Shown: piece by piece, positions 53,701-60,500 of the stretch
Layout: the number at the start of each line of letters is the position of its first letter
How positions within the stretch are numbered: position 1 is the stretch's first letter
NCBI GenBank assembly: GCA_028716385.1
Contig: JAQUPX010000007.1
Span: forward strand, 143,017-207,016
From: a bacterium
Lineage (GTDB): Bacteria; Hydrothermota; UBA3073; JACQXS01; JAQTXJ01
Direction of reading: 5' to 3'
Length of the DNA: 64,000 nucleotides
Translations under genes and position numbers: made by a program
Notes under the pieces: generated by a model
Databases searched by the model: none
What the model was told of the DNA's origin: nothing
The model's input: only the letters and a program-made list of their open reading frames with translations

Positions 53701-54614
53701 ATACAACTTCCGGATGGAGAGTTGCATTCCAGGGAACACCGGACAGTTCTTATATATTCCCGGATGTCCCGCCGGATTCTATACGTTTACTTGAAGCAAG
53801 AATATATGCTCCTGCATTACCACTAACCTGTGATACAACAATAGTAATCGCAAATTCAATAAAAGTAAAAAGGATAAATAAGCAAGTCGCCGACACTTCC
53901 GTAATACTTCGATGCTCAAGGGAACGGGCAATAAGTATACTCGTTGACCCGGATACTACGGGGACTACTTCCAGCACATCAATAAATTATATACTCCGGG
54001 TAATTAACAATGGAAACGATTATGACACGGTAGATATTACGGTCAATAAAGCTAATAATGGATGGAACTATAGCCTTACACACAGCAACGGGACACCATT
54101 AACAGATAGTGATGGGGATAATTATGTTGATGTGGGCGCCGTGCCTCCTTATGGAACGGTATCAATACCACTCAGATTAACCGTAACTCCACCGCCGAGT
54201 ATAATGGCAGGAGCAACCACGACACTTGCAGATACAATACTTGTATGGGGAACATCAAGCATAAATGTTTCCGTAAAAGATAGCGCAAGAGTAATCACAT
54301 TAATTGCCCCACCGGAACTTTCCGATAGTTCTATACATAATTATCCGAACCCGTTTAGAAGAGACGAAGGCACTAGCTTTGTATTCCTTCTTCCGCGGGA
54401 TGCCTATTGCACAATTATTGTTTTAAACCGTAAAGGGGAATTAATAAAAACCATATTTGAAAACCAGTTGTTTATTGCCGGCAAACATGAAGTATTCTGG
54501 AATGGGACAAACCAGGCTGGCAGGACAATGGCAGCAGGAACTTATATTTATATGTTAAAAGTAGAGGGCAGAAACATAACAAAGAAGTTGACTCTATTGC
54601 CGGAAAAACGGTAA
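47766..54614 (+). CDS. Giant secreted surface protein with about 11 DUF11 repeats and a T9SS/FlgD-type C-terminus
   Basis: 2282 residues. Signal peptide about 1-21. Residues about 22-400 look like a sialidase/BNR-type propeller (repeated DVLGNKHLTYLQRG, GSGRSHIAWTYSDDG, EAGYFYVTYLDKSDNKLY). From about 534 to 1950 come some 11 units of about 120-140 residues. Each opens with a VxPGDTIxYxI strand and contains a NTG--xAxNVxIxDTL strand, the DUF11 (conserved repeat/isopeptide-like Ig) pattern; examples open near residues 534, 674 and 1827. A NEW3-like tail (GVEITPENVTLDSVFVNESRVCILNVKNTGDF) follows. The end is FlgD-like: NYPNPFRRDEG, IIVLNRKGELIKTI, AAGTYIYMLKVEG. Probably a fibrous cell-surface or adhesion protein. 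Confidence 0.88.
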   Translation: MKTLRYSMLFVGLFTSTLLFGRWSAVEKVNSQDIQDYQGGLSKGRSLAADVLGNKHLTYLQRGAASGDPRRWHYGYKSNINIWDNWQDFTFSTRTVNQTDLPPYLHAAVITDGSGRSHIAWTYSDDGANDFGYVNYRRRAANGTWGATQNISGLIRAPANVTIGANSTGDRMIIVYSYIVSGNRVLQGYVTVNGGTNWISLGTIASLFAESDFPSAAVDEAGYFYVTYLDKSDNKLYCNLISGSSYATLWKYELGGTVVQCCEDPVDGSIHFANIKDNYVIYQYRANGDTNRLHWYGMDTLLTNSTSQQVSISCYNSTVGVLSGKAIDRDTLYFEQKNYSGVWNTTTLPRWAGHTYAGRCVAIDADGYAHIDGNVEVSGANALMSDSVFYFTNKVTACINVSPDTSGGWTYPGVAVSYPHIFTNCGNIIDSFGFYIATPPAGGKIDSACLVYGTTRKHYPDTLWVNDVFPADTDTISLAIYPSDMCPICYVDSTKFIGFSKYNPAVRDSIMDTTLIRIDVDLSKIAVSPPVSASVSPGDTITYRIVLADTWNVNMDSVTIYDAIDTDLDTVWVSYVSRPIDNIDSFITVPQKILVWTIRNMNPLSADTLILKGIVRDFACGDTISGGITNLAYTPGTHCIFADTSLIINHTLSPIATTLHLDKSANYPQFDTLAPRDTITYYLKLKNTGKFYTENVVIMDTLDDDVASVLQITPADSLSHITGARPWYVRWARDCLPAGDSICCTLRVVIGREFKAHIERNDTLYNYGWADGEQSDTAYSDTTIHYILRTLDVFANKYATPVTRSTVLPGGAIQYKLVYKNNSTANSIMRNIVLTDTLDSARITSASNVTPASLTAYPVLSWNIASIAPGDSFVATYQGNISPTAILGDSILNWFRVRYLPEINDVSSDTTVHYIGIEDIIKTAVPVSGSWVNVKDTIVYTIKYFNKSPNTINNVIIKDTINFAHLDTISISAPTHTVIGNVISWDIGNVLPQDSFAVWCSTKVRTGLAGDIIPNIATFVGLDSTPDTGKTEHYIMAVPRLIKTSIPVTPVSGTIRAIVNPGQTISYTLVAHNYSTTTPAVNLIIKDTVTNVTSAITTSTGLNTSWTNIDTTYYILTWLIDTLPADSSDTCKYDVTVANAIGDSVENRAFTRDSLSNRTVHLIRIWNLHIDKNAYSPHPDSSVVIPGDTIRYYISVTNTGGDTAHNVIVRDTINRTLISNVINISAPGVFTTPAQDLIEWSLGALRPGYATTLTYSGIVSDTVTTGTIINRCSETTTDAPADTTLRDSTFHFIVPDKFYKWANPVSGSFVRPGQAIWFYLACTAGALDTQIIIVDTLSPLLAAPPVIILGGNSAQFDSVSRTITWLLTLPAGMTDTVSFLTSVLDSNKFEGDTIFNSGTFYSPKDTLKTNTTIHIIGLPHINILKTAVPASGSYVTAGDNITYTLRCANTGTVTARDITIRDTLSGYFTVPGIIIWDIDSLLPATFIDTTFTRLIRNPLSDTAYGDTIWNKSFLTSTDQDVNATSDTTYHILARPTINIYKKKSFRYPGGSLLPEYSVVAPGDTFDYEITFKSIGPVKAKNICIIDTVKNSHDCLSVISVVSAVTSPDSVWWCGNSTMQQNAIKWKIAEIDSGDSLIARFRVRINSLITKQEISDTIDTLRNTYWITGDNIIPDTSDTHILYIAGKLDFDINKWAVPASGAEVSPGDTINYFISYRNTGNTRGENVQLTDTLWGAGYRVIYISDFGVSSNNKVVWTLGNVAPNYGDTVWFRAIVGNLKHVADTLYDSAYIYGRMGNVSKIWIGNRVEHYILNTDMRLEKTSNRPDTVIPGDTITYTIKVTNLGQATLRQVILRDTIWGDYRLPLIGHMPEWVFSSILPSRDTTVTYQAVVKTLADFGLGKNIVDTTLGTINNRCVLFASNSDDTLRDSTRHIVVMKYGVEITPENVTLDSVFVNESRVCILNVKNTGDFTDSIKVTGYNTTSGWRVAFQGTPDSSYIFPDVPPDSIRLLEARIYAPALPLTCDTTIVIANSIKVKRINKQVADTSVILRCSRERAISILVDPDTTGTTSSTSINYILRVINNGNDYDTVDITVNKANNGWNYSLTHSNGTPLTDSDGDNYVDVGAVPPYGTVSIPLRLTVTPPPSIMAGATTTLADTILVWGTSSINVSVKDSARVITLIAPPELSDSSIHNYPNPFRRDEGTSFVFLLPRDAYCTIIVLNRKGELIKTIFENQLFIAGKHEVFWNGTNQAGRTMAAGTYIYMLKVEGRNITKKLTLLPEKR

Positions 54615-54650
54615 CAATCCATTTAGGTAATTCCACAATTTTTTAGGTAG

Positions 54651-54670
54651 GTCAGACATTCTTGTCTGAC
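54651..54670. repeat. Minimal GTCAGAC-box palindrome before the HD gene
   Basis: GTCAGAC-attctt-GTCTGAC with only a 6-nt loop, the apparent empty form of the family. The ATG at 54681 follows after 10 nt. Confidence 0.8.
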
Positions 54671-54680
54671 TAGGCGTAAA

Positions 54681-55223
54681 ATGACAAGAGAAACAGCGTT
54701 TATACTTCTTAGTGAAAAAATACAAACTCCGAATCTCATCAAACATTGTCTTGCAGTTGAAGCAGGGATGAAAGAGGTTGCAAAATACTTTGGAGAAGAT
54801 GAGGAATTCTGGGGACTTACCGGACTTTTGCATGACCTCGATTACGAAGATACAAAAAACGATTTTTCACAGCACGGGATTAAAACTGCAGAAATACTTC
54901 AAGATAGGGTTCCCGAATTTGTGCTATATGCAATCAAAGCACATGCAAGCAAAGTTCCGCCTCAATCAAAACTGGATTACGTTCTTTATGCAATAGACCC
55001 TCTTACAGGATTAATAGTTGCTTCCACCTTAATGCATCCTGACAAAAAATTGCAATCCATAACCGTAGAATTTATACTACGCAGATTTGAAGAGAGACGA
55101 TTTGCCGCAGGCGCAAACCGTGAACAAATAAAAGAATGTGAAAAGATAGGAATCCCTCTAGAACAGTTTATTGAATTAACCCTCGCAGGAATGCAAAAAA
55201 TAAGCACAGATTTAGGATTATAA
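54681..55223 (+). CDS. HD-domain phosphohydrolase
   Basis: 180 residues. HD metal ligands: His22 (IKHCLAVEAGM), His51-Asp52 (GLLHDLDYED), His65 (SQHGIKTAE), followed by the family block VLYAIKAHASKVPPQSKLDYVLYAIDPLTGLIVA, where the Asp completes the site. This short HDIG form is widespread in anaerobes and thermophiles and is presumed to hydrolyse nucleotides or phosphate esters. Preceded by the minimal GTCAGAC-box hairpin in place of a clear ribosome site. Confidence 0.87.
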   Translation: MTRETAFILLSEKIQTPNLIKHCLAVEAGMKEVAKYFGEDEEFWGLTGLLHDLDYEDTKNDFSQHGIKTAEILQDRVPEFVLYAIKAHASKVPPQSKLDYVLYAIDPLTGLIVASTLMHPDKKLQSITVEFILRRFEERRFAAGANREQIKECEKIGIPLEQFIELTLAGMQKISTDLGL

Positions 55224-55891
55224 AATGCCCTTAGCGCTTTAGCTCTTTACTTACAAGCCCCTATGTTAATTAGGGAAAAGATTGTTGAGCATTGGCGAAA
55301 TCCCGCCTTGGCTGGATTGCCCAGAATCTTTTACTGGAGGGAATTCTATCCGGTGGTATAATATTCCGCCCTTTCGTATATTTCTTTGTATTTAATTAGA
55401 CTTTGCGACATAGGTGTATTATAGCAAGTCCTTGCTAATCCTTACCCCGTTTGTTTAGAAACTCTTGGGCTTTAGTCCTTAGAGTTTCTTATCCGGCTCT
55501 GCTGGACATTCCTGCAGAAACGGGAATCCATTTTTTTGTGCTCTCTATGTATTAACGAAGCGGAATGGTTTTGTGATTATCCTGTTAATCCTATCTAATT
55601 TTTTGTTCGTTCCCCTCAATTTCTCTATTTGTTGTCTCTTAAAAGTCTCTTCAAATCACTGTTAATATATTTGATTCTTTCTGTTCGGAGTTTACCCCGC
55701 TTTGGTGTCCTATCTGTTTTGTCCTCTGTGTTCTCTACGTAAAAATCTGTATGTTTGTTTTTCCTTTTCTAACTTTTATTTGTTTTCAGTTCTCTGTGCT
55801 CTCTGTGGTTAGACTTGTCTGTTCTCTGTTTTTTATTCTTTGCGGTCTCTGCGTCTCTGCGGTGATAATTTCCCCCTGTGTTCCCTATGGT
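55224..55891. repeat. Non-coding repeat-rich region between the HD and flavodoxin genes
   Basis: About 670 bases with no credible gene. The left half carries palindrome-family pieces: AAATCCCGCCTTGG-CTGGAT (55298-55316), ATAGCAAGTCCTTGCTAATCC (55421-55441, matching 6846-6863 inverted), and the hairpin AGAAACTCT...AGAGTTTCT (55457-55489) beside the inverted head TCCGGCTCTGCTGGA. The right half (about 55540-55890) is pyrimidine-rich with CTCTGTGTTCTCT, CTCTGTGGTTAGA and CTGCGTCTCTGCGGTGA strings, the complement of the CACAGA-type tracts near lemA. Confidence 0.6.
55457..55512. repeat. Inverted composite palindrome (head plus hairpin)
   Basis: Hairpin arms AGAAACTCT (55457-55465) and AGAGTTTCT (55481-55489). 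Reading on the minus strand, the head CCAGCAGAGCCGGATA (about 55506-55491) directly precedes it, exactly as the heads precede the palindromes at 1883 and 3592. Confidence 0.65.
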
Positions 55892-56365
55892 TTATTTCTT
55901 CAAAACTCCGGCAGTAAAGTCTTTAACTTTCTGGATATACGCTCCCTGTACAACTTCTTTTGTTGAGATTTCAAGCGTTCTTAGTGGTTGCTTCCCAACG
56001 AAATCTTCCATATCCTTAAAAGCGTTTCCTGCGTTGGAACCCCCCATCGTGCAAAAGAAAGCAATACTTTTGATTTTCTCTTTGTTCTGAGACAAGTATG
56101 TTCTGACTGCAGGTGTCATTTTCCCTCCCCAGATGGGCGTGCCAATTATAATCAAATCATAAGAATCCGGTGATTTGGTTATTGCCCCAATCGTTGTAAG
56201 ATTCTTTTGGGTAGCATCTTTTCCGGACACAATCCAACCCCATGCTCCTTTCCTGCTTTTCATATCAACTATTTCTTCAATGTCGCATTTAAGTGTGCCG
56301 GCTATAGTTTCGGCAACTTTTTTTGTGTTACCTGTCCTAGAATAAAAAGTAACTAATATCTTCAT
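55892..56365 (-). CDS. Flavodoxin family protein
   Basis: 157 residues from the ATG at 56365, which has a strong AGGAGGGGG site; an upstream in-frame ATG at 56452 would add an unneeded hydrophobic leader. The FMN phosphate loop is at the N-terminus (MKILVTFYSRTGNTKKVAETIAG). YDLIIIGTPIWGGKMTPAVRTYLSQN and IAFFCTMGGSNAGNAF are the typical isoalloxazine loops. A small electron-transfer or reductase protein of the flavodoxin_4/NAD(P)H-dependent type; partner unknown. Confidence 0.9.
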   Translation of the reverse strand: MKILVTFYSRTGNTKKVAETIAGTLKCDIEEIVDMKSRKGAWGWIVSGKDATQKNLTTIGAITKSPDSYDLIIIGTPIWGGKMTPAVRTYLSQNKEKIKSIAFFCTMGGSNAGNAFKDMEDFVGKQPLRTLEISTKEVVQGAYIQKVKDFTAGVLKK

Positions 56366-56480
56366 TTCCCCCTCCTTATTAATTTTATCAGAAACATACG
56401 TTTTATCGCCCATTGTACTGATTATCAAAAATACTGCCACTAATATATGCATAAAATATACCCCCTGAGACGGTATCTCT

Positions 56481-58115
56481 TTACTTCAAAAGAATAAATT
56501 TCCTGGCTTCTTTGTAATTACCAATATCCAATTTTGCAAAATAAATACCCGATGTCAAATCTTTAGTCCCCAGAGTGACACTATAACTTCCTGCGGGTTT
56601 AAGTTCGTTGACAAGAGTTTTTACACATCGTCCTGATAAATCGTAAATCGTTAATCGTATATTCGTATATTCGGGTAATACGTAACGGATGATAGTATTG
56701 TTAATAAATGGATTTTGTAGTATTTCTAATTTTACATTTTGATTTTTGATTTTTGATTTTTCTTCTATTGCCACAGGATTAAAGTTTCCCCAGAAACCAC
56801 CACTTGCCGCTCCGCTTGTAGTAAGTTTAGTAGTTGTCTTTTTTACAAGGTCCAACTCCCATATATCCGTTGTATAATTGTGTGTTGCCAAATCACTTAT
56901 TATATTGAGATACGTTCCTTTACTTTGCATTAAAGTATAAATCAGTTTTGTTCCATCAAGAGAAAAAGAAGGGTATATAGGAAATCCGTTTGTCGTAAAA
57001 GGAACAACTGTTACGGTATCACTGCCATCGCTATCTGCGGTGAATAAGGCGCCATATATGTTCATGTTTCCGTCCAGCGCCTGATATGTAAAAGCGACTT
57101 TATTCCCGTCCGGTGACCATGCAGGATAAACTGCGGCATAGTAAATTAGGTTAACATAATCTATTCCGCCAGGAACTATGACTGTAGGCGTGGCACTAAG
57201 GTCATCGGAAGGAACCGTAACGAGCGACTGCTGAAACGCAACTCCGTATGAAAAGGCTATTTTTGTCCCGTCCGGAGAGTAACGAGGAAATCCGTCAAAA
57301 GGATATGTTGAAGAGCGCGTCCCCAATTGAGTTCCGTCTATCGCCCATACTGATATATTATCCGAACCTTTGCACTGGTTTGTAGAATCGGTATGGTCAT
57401 AACAGGAATACGAAAAAATACCGGTTACCTTGCTCATATCCGGCGCCCAATTTGGAGAGCCCGCAAGATAATTGCCGGACTCAAGATACATATTTTCAAC
57501 TGTATTAACAGTACCTGCATTTATCACAGGAAAAATCAAACTACCTTTGTATTGGCTTACAGAGGCTTTGACCCATATTTTACCGGAAGGAACATTTGGA
57601 ATAGTATATTCAAAAGTATGGTCGGCTATTTTTGTTGGATGATAAAATTGGTTAGACCCCTGGTATGTAATATTTATCTGAATTTCCTGTATGTCCGTTC
57701 CCGTATTATCATAGACCAAACCATGCAGAGTTCCGGAATCTATGGGAGTAATATATTCCCCGCCTGTAAGTCTTGTTAATTGTGTCCCGTTTGTTCCGAT
57801 TACAAATATATCTTTATAAAGCGCGCTGCGCCAGGAGCAATAGGAAGAAGTAAATGCAATCCATTTCCCGTCCGGGGAAAGAGTCGGTTCTTCAGCCGTG
57901 TAAGGAACGCCTAAGGTAGTTAGTTGAGTCGCATTTGAACCGTCTGTATTCATAGTCCATATATCGGAAAACCATCCCTGAACAGGAGGATTATTGTAGT
58001 AATATTCTTTTGTAAAAACTATCTTCTCTGCGGAAAATATATTTGTAGCAATTCCACTCAAGGCGGACAGAAAATAAACTGCTAAAGCGAAAAGACCAAA
58101 CTTCTTAATTTTCAT
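56481..58115 (-). CDS. Secreted PD40 (TolB/WD40-like) beta-propeller protein with T9SS-type C-terminus
   Basis: 544 residues. Signal peptide about 1-29, then propeller blades with the PD40 signature: MNTDGSNATQLTTLGVPYTAEEPTLSPDGKWIAFTSS, DGFPRYSPDGTKIAFSYG, YPAWSPDGNKVAFTYQ, FPIYPSFSLDGTKLIYTL. An Ig-like carboxypeptidase-regulatory segment is inserted between blades at about 150-215 (GTLHGLVYDNTGTDIQEIQINI). The end is a sorting module: ILQNPFINNTIIRYVLP, LTIYDLSGRCVKTL, LTSGIYFAKL, KFILLK. The role, probably a surface binding protein, is not known. The ribosome site is AAGGGGGAAAA. Confidence 0.86.
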   Translation of the reverse strand: MKIKKFGLFALAVYFLSALSGIATNIFSAEKIVFTKEYYYNNPPVQGWFSDIWTMNTDGSNATQLTTLGVPYTAEEPTLSPDGKWIAFTSSYCSWRSALYKDIFVIGTNGTQLTRLTGGEYITPIDSGTLHGLVYDNTGTDIQEIQINITYQGSNQFYHPTKIADHTFEYTIPNVPSGKIWVKASVSQYKGSLIFPVINAGTVNTVENMYLESGNYLAGSPNWAPDMSKVTGIFSYSCYDHTDSTNQCKGSDNISVWAIDGTQLGTRSSTYPFDGFPRYSPDGTKIAFSYGVAFQQSLVTVPSDDLSATPTVIVPGGIDYVNLIYYAAVYPAWSPDGNKVAFTYQALDGNMNIYGALFTADSDGSDTVTVVPFTTNGFPIYPSFSLDGTKLIYTLMQSKGTYLNIISDLATHNYTTDIWELDLVKKTTTKLTTSGAASGGFWGNFNPVAIEEKSKIKNQNVKLEILQNPFINNTIIRYVLPEYTNIRLTIYDLSGRCVKTLVNELKPAGSYSVTLGTKDLTSGIYFAKLDIGNYKEARKFILLK

Positions 58116-58137
58116 TTTTCCCCCTTGTTAATTGTAT

Positions 58138-58205
58138 CACAAGCATCTTGCTTGTGTATGTATTAATTATATCATTCGTAGGTAGGAGCAGAGGCTCCTA
58201 CCTAC
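58138..58205. repeat. Two hairpins between the PD40 and subtilase genes
   Basis: CACAAGCA-tct-TGCTTGTG (58138-58156) and GTAGGTAGGAGC-agag-GCTCCTACCTAC (58178-58205, 12-bp perfect stem). The second follows the subtilase stop by about 10 bases on the minus strand and could terminate it. The first lies in the leader of the PD40 gene. Both may be palindrome-family members. Confidence 0.65.
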
Positions 58206-58214
58206 TTTATTAAA

Positions 58215-60071
58215 TTATTTCATTATAATCAGTTTTTTTACTGTTATATAATTGTCTGTTTTAAGTTTTACAAAGTAGATTCCTGTAGGTAAATTTTTTG
58301 CTCCGATTTCAATATTGTAACAACCGCGATTTTGTTCCTTATCAACCAATATGCTTGTTAATCTTCCGGAAAGGTCATACATTTTTAAGGAGATATTGGT
58401 TTTTACAGGCAGTTGATACATAATGCTTGGAATAGAAGATGGTGTTCTGATGATAAAAAACAATATCTGGCAAGTATCTTTTTTATCTTCCTTTATACCC
58501 GTTATCGCAAATTTTGCATTTACTATCCCATAACCTAAAGTATCGTTAGGTGAATCTGCAAGAGTTGCAGTTTTTAAAATAGCTGACCGTAGCTCCATGG
58601 CGCTCCATTCAGGATGCGCTTGTTTTACAAGAGCACAAGCCCCTGCAACAAGAGCCGTAGCATCCGATGCTCCGTGTCCTATATAATCAACTATAGAATC
58701 ATAATTCGGATAAGAAGAAGGAGCGGGCATAGAATAACTACCTAACCATGGTCCACATACTTCAGGTTTTATTGCACCATCTGTTCGTGGGCCTACACTG
58801 GAACCAGTATTTGCAATGGAATCTCTCTCAACCCAATTTCCAAGTGTATCTACTCCGCCGACTGCAATAATAGAATCGGCAGAAGCAGGCGAAACAATAG
58901 AAGTATCTGCAGTTGCATCTGCAAAATGATAATTTCCCATAGCCGTTACCAATAGAACATTTTTGCTCCAGAGCAAACCGGCACAAATATCCATAGGATA
59001 ATGTTTTCCATCTAGAGAATCAAAAGCATACGCAGGCGACTGACCGGGATTAATCCACTGTTTATATCCCAAAGAATTAGAGATAATATCTACACCTATT
59101 GAATCTGTGAGCCATTCTACTCCTTCAATCCACCAATCTTCTTCTGCTATACAATCAAAACCTGTCTGAGTTGTCCATACAAGTTCTGTTTTGGCAAGCG
59201 CAAAAGATGCACCAAAAGCCGCACCGATACATCTATTTGCAGCTCTTCCTCCAAGCAAAGACAACATTGCAGTTCCATGCGCTATCTGGTTCAGACCATA
59301 TGAATCCTCTTCACGATGGATAATAGTGGTTATCCCATCCCACACGCTATCTATCTGACCTTCCTGGTAAGATGTGGTATCGTCATTCCCTATAAAATCC
59401 CGTTCTGCTATTACATTTATGCCTTGAAGTATTTTGTTTTTCCGCCATTCAAACCCCGTGTCGAGTATTCCAATAATAACATCTTTCCCTGTATATCCCA
59501 TAGAATGAGCTGCCGCAACATTTATTTGTTCCAACTGGCGTTGAGAACTCCCATAATCAATTGTATCTACGAATGTAGCTTCTTGTTTGCAACAAAATAC
59601 TCTTACGGGTGTTATTTTTTGAACCCATATTTCTTGCTCCAATTGAGAAATATTATTTATACTTATTTTTATGCTTACGGCATTTAACCATTTTGAAACA
59701 GCTTCAACTTTACAATTTGTTTTTTTCAATTTTTTTATGTATTCTGAAGATACGGGTAAGTCTGTAAAATCACAAAGCGCGCCGGATTTTTTAACTTTTA
59801 GCCTTTTGTTTTTTATTCTTTGGGGCAACAACATCTCTGCGCTTTTAACGGCTTTTTTGTATTCAGAATCCGTGAATATCTCTTTGTCCGTAAAGAAAAC
59901 CCATATTTTTATCTGCGCCTGCGGGGAAGCATTTGATAGCCAGTTAGAAAAATCAGGAGAGATTTTTATGGTGCTGGGAGGAGTATAAAAAACATCTTGC
60001 GACACATGCTTATTGCACACCGTAACTTGACTATTAAAATTAAGAAATATAAACCAGCATATAATAGACAT
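58215..60071 (-). CDS. Secreted subtilisin-like serine protease (S8) with T9SS-type C-terminus
   Basis: 618 residues. A hydrophobic N-terminus (MSIICWFIFLNF) is followed by a propeptide-like region up to about 185. The catalytic triad is Asp204 (IGILDTGFEW), His265 (AHGTAMLSLLGG) and Ser469 (GHGASDATALVAG); the oxyanion Asn is near 332 (ISNSLG). The Ser motif reads GASDATA instead of the usual GTSMATP, but the Ser is kept. The end is a sorting module (LKMYDLSGRLTSIL, LPTGIYFVKLK, VKKLIIMK). It is a candidate target of the serpin at 29493, though that is inference. It is likely to digest protein outside the cell. Confidence 0.91.
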   Translation of the reverse strand: MSIICWFIFLNFNSQVTVCNKHVSQDVFYTPPSTIKISPDFSNWLSNASPQAQIKIWVFFTDKEIFTDSEYKKAVKSAEMLLPQRIKNKRLKVKKSGALCDFTDLPVSSEYIKKLKKTNCKVEAVSKWLNAVSIKISINNISQLEQEIWVQKITPVRVFCCKQEATFVDTIDYGSSQRQLEQINVAAAHSMGYTGKDVIIGILDTGFEWRKNKILQGINVIAERDFIGNDDTTSYQEGQIDSVWDGITTIIHREEDSYGLNQIAHGTAMLSLLGGRAANRCIGAAFGASFALAKTELVWTTQTGFDCIAEEDWWIEGVEWLTDSIGVDIISNSLGYKQWINPGQSPAYAFDSLDGKHYPMDICAGLLWSKNVLLVTAMGNYHFADATADTSIVSPASADSIIAVGGVDTLGNWVERDSIANTGSSVGPRTDGAIKPEVCGPWLGSYSMPAPSSYPNYDSIVDYIGHGASDATALVAGACALVKQAHPEWSAMELRSAILKTATLADSPNDTLGYGIVNAKFAITGIKEDKKDTCQILFFIIRTPSSIPSIMYQLPVKTNISLKMYDLSGRLTSILVDKEQNRGCYNIEIGAKNLPTGIYFVKLKTDNYITVKKLIIMK

Positions 60072-60090
60072 ATCTGTTCTTTGTTAAATT

Positions 60091-60118
60091 ATTTTAACAT
60101 ACTTAGTTCTAAAGACAA
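60091..60118 (-). promoter_or_regulatory. Putative promoter of the subtilase gene
   Basis: Minus strand TTGTCT (60118-60113), 16-bp spacer, TAAAAT (60096-60091), about 20 nt before the ATG. Confidence 0.4.
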
Positions 60119-60500
60119 GATGAGAGAGGATACTAATTAATAAAGCGATTGTCAAAGAATTTTTCATTTGGGATAAACTGTTTTAAGAATAATCACATTT
60201 TCGCAGAAGTATGGTATTCGATAGCCTTGTAATATCTAGTTCGCAGAGGCATATTTTTTAAGGTTGCCTTCTCTATTGTTTTAATCGTCTCCAGTCTTGC
60301 GGTTTAATGTTGTTATCTGCGTCAATCTTTATTTGTTAACTCCCATTACATCTGTTTTTTCTTTTCGTTTTAACTCTGAATTTTCTGTTTTTATCCTGTT
60401 AACCTGCGTTCATCTGCGTCCTAAATGTTTTTCTAATATGCTTTATGTAGAAAAAGCTTGCAAACATTGAAAATTAAATGTAGTAATTTGTAGTAAAAAT
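60119..60500. repeat. Non-coding region upstream of the deacetylase gene, partly CACAGA-type repeat
   Basis: No gene seen. From about 60230 to 60440 it is pyrimidine-rich with TTATCTGCGTCAATC, TTTTATCCTGTTAACCTGCGTTCATCTGCGTCC strings that match the right half of 3940-4075. The part 60119-60230 shows nothing I can name. Confidence 0.5.

Noticed and set aside
55540-56090. Plus-strand ORFs (60-71 codons) in the pyrimidine-rich region, starting MFVFPFLTF or MFPMVYFF
   Set aside because: They are translations of CTCTGTG-type repeat strings and the flavodoxin complement, with no ribosome site.
56366-56452. Upstream ATG of the flavodoxin (hydrophobic leader)
   Set aside because: The flavodoxin fold starts directly at the ATG at 56365, which has a perfect ribosome site; flavodoxins are cytoplasmic.
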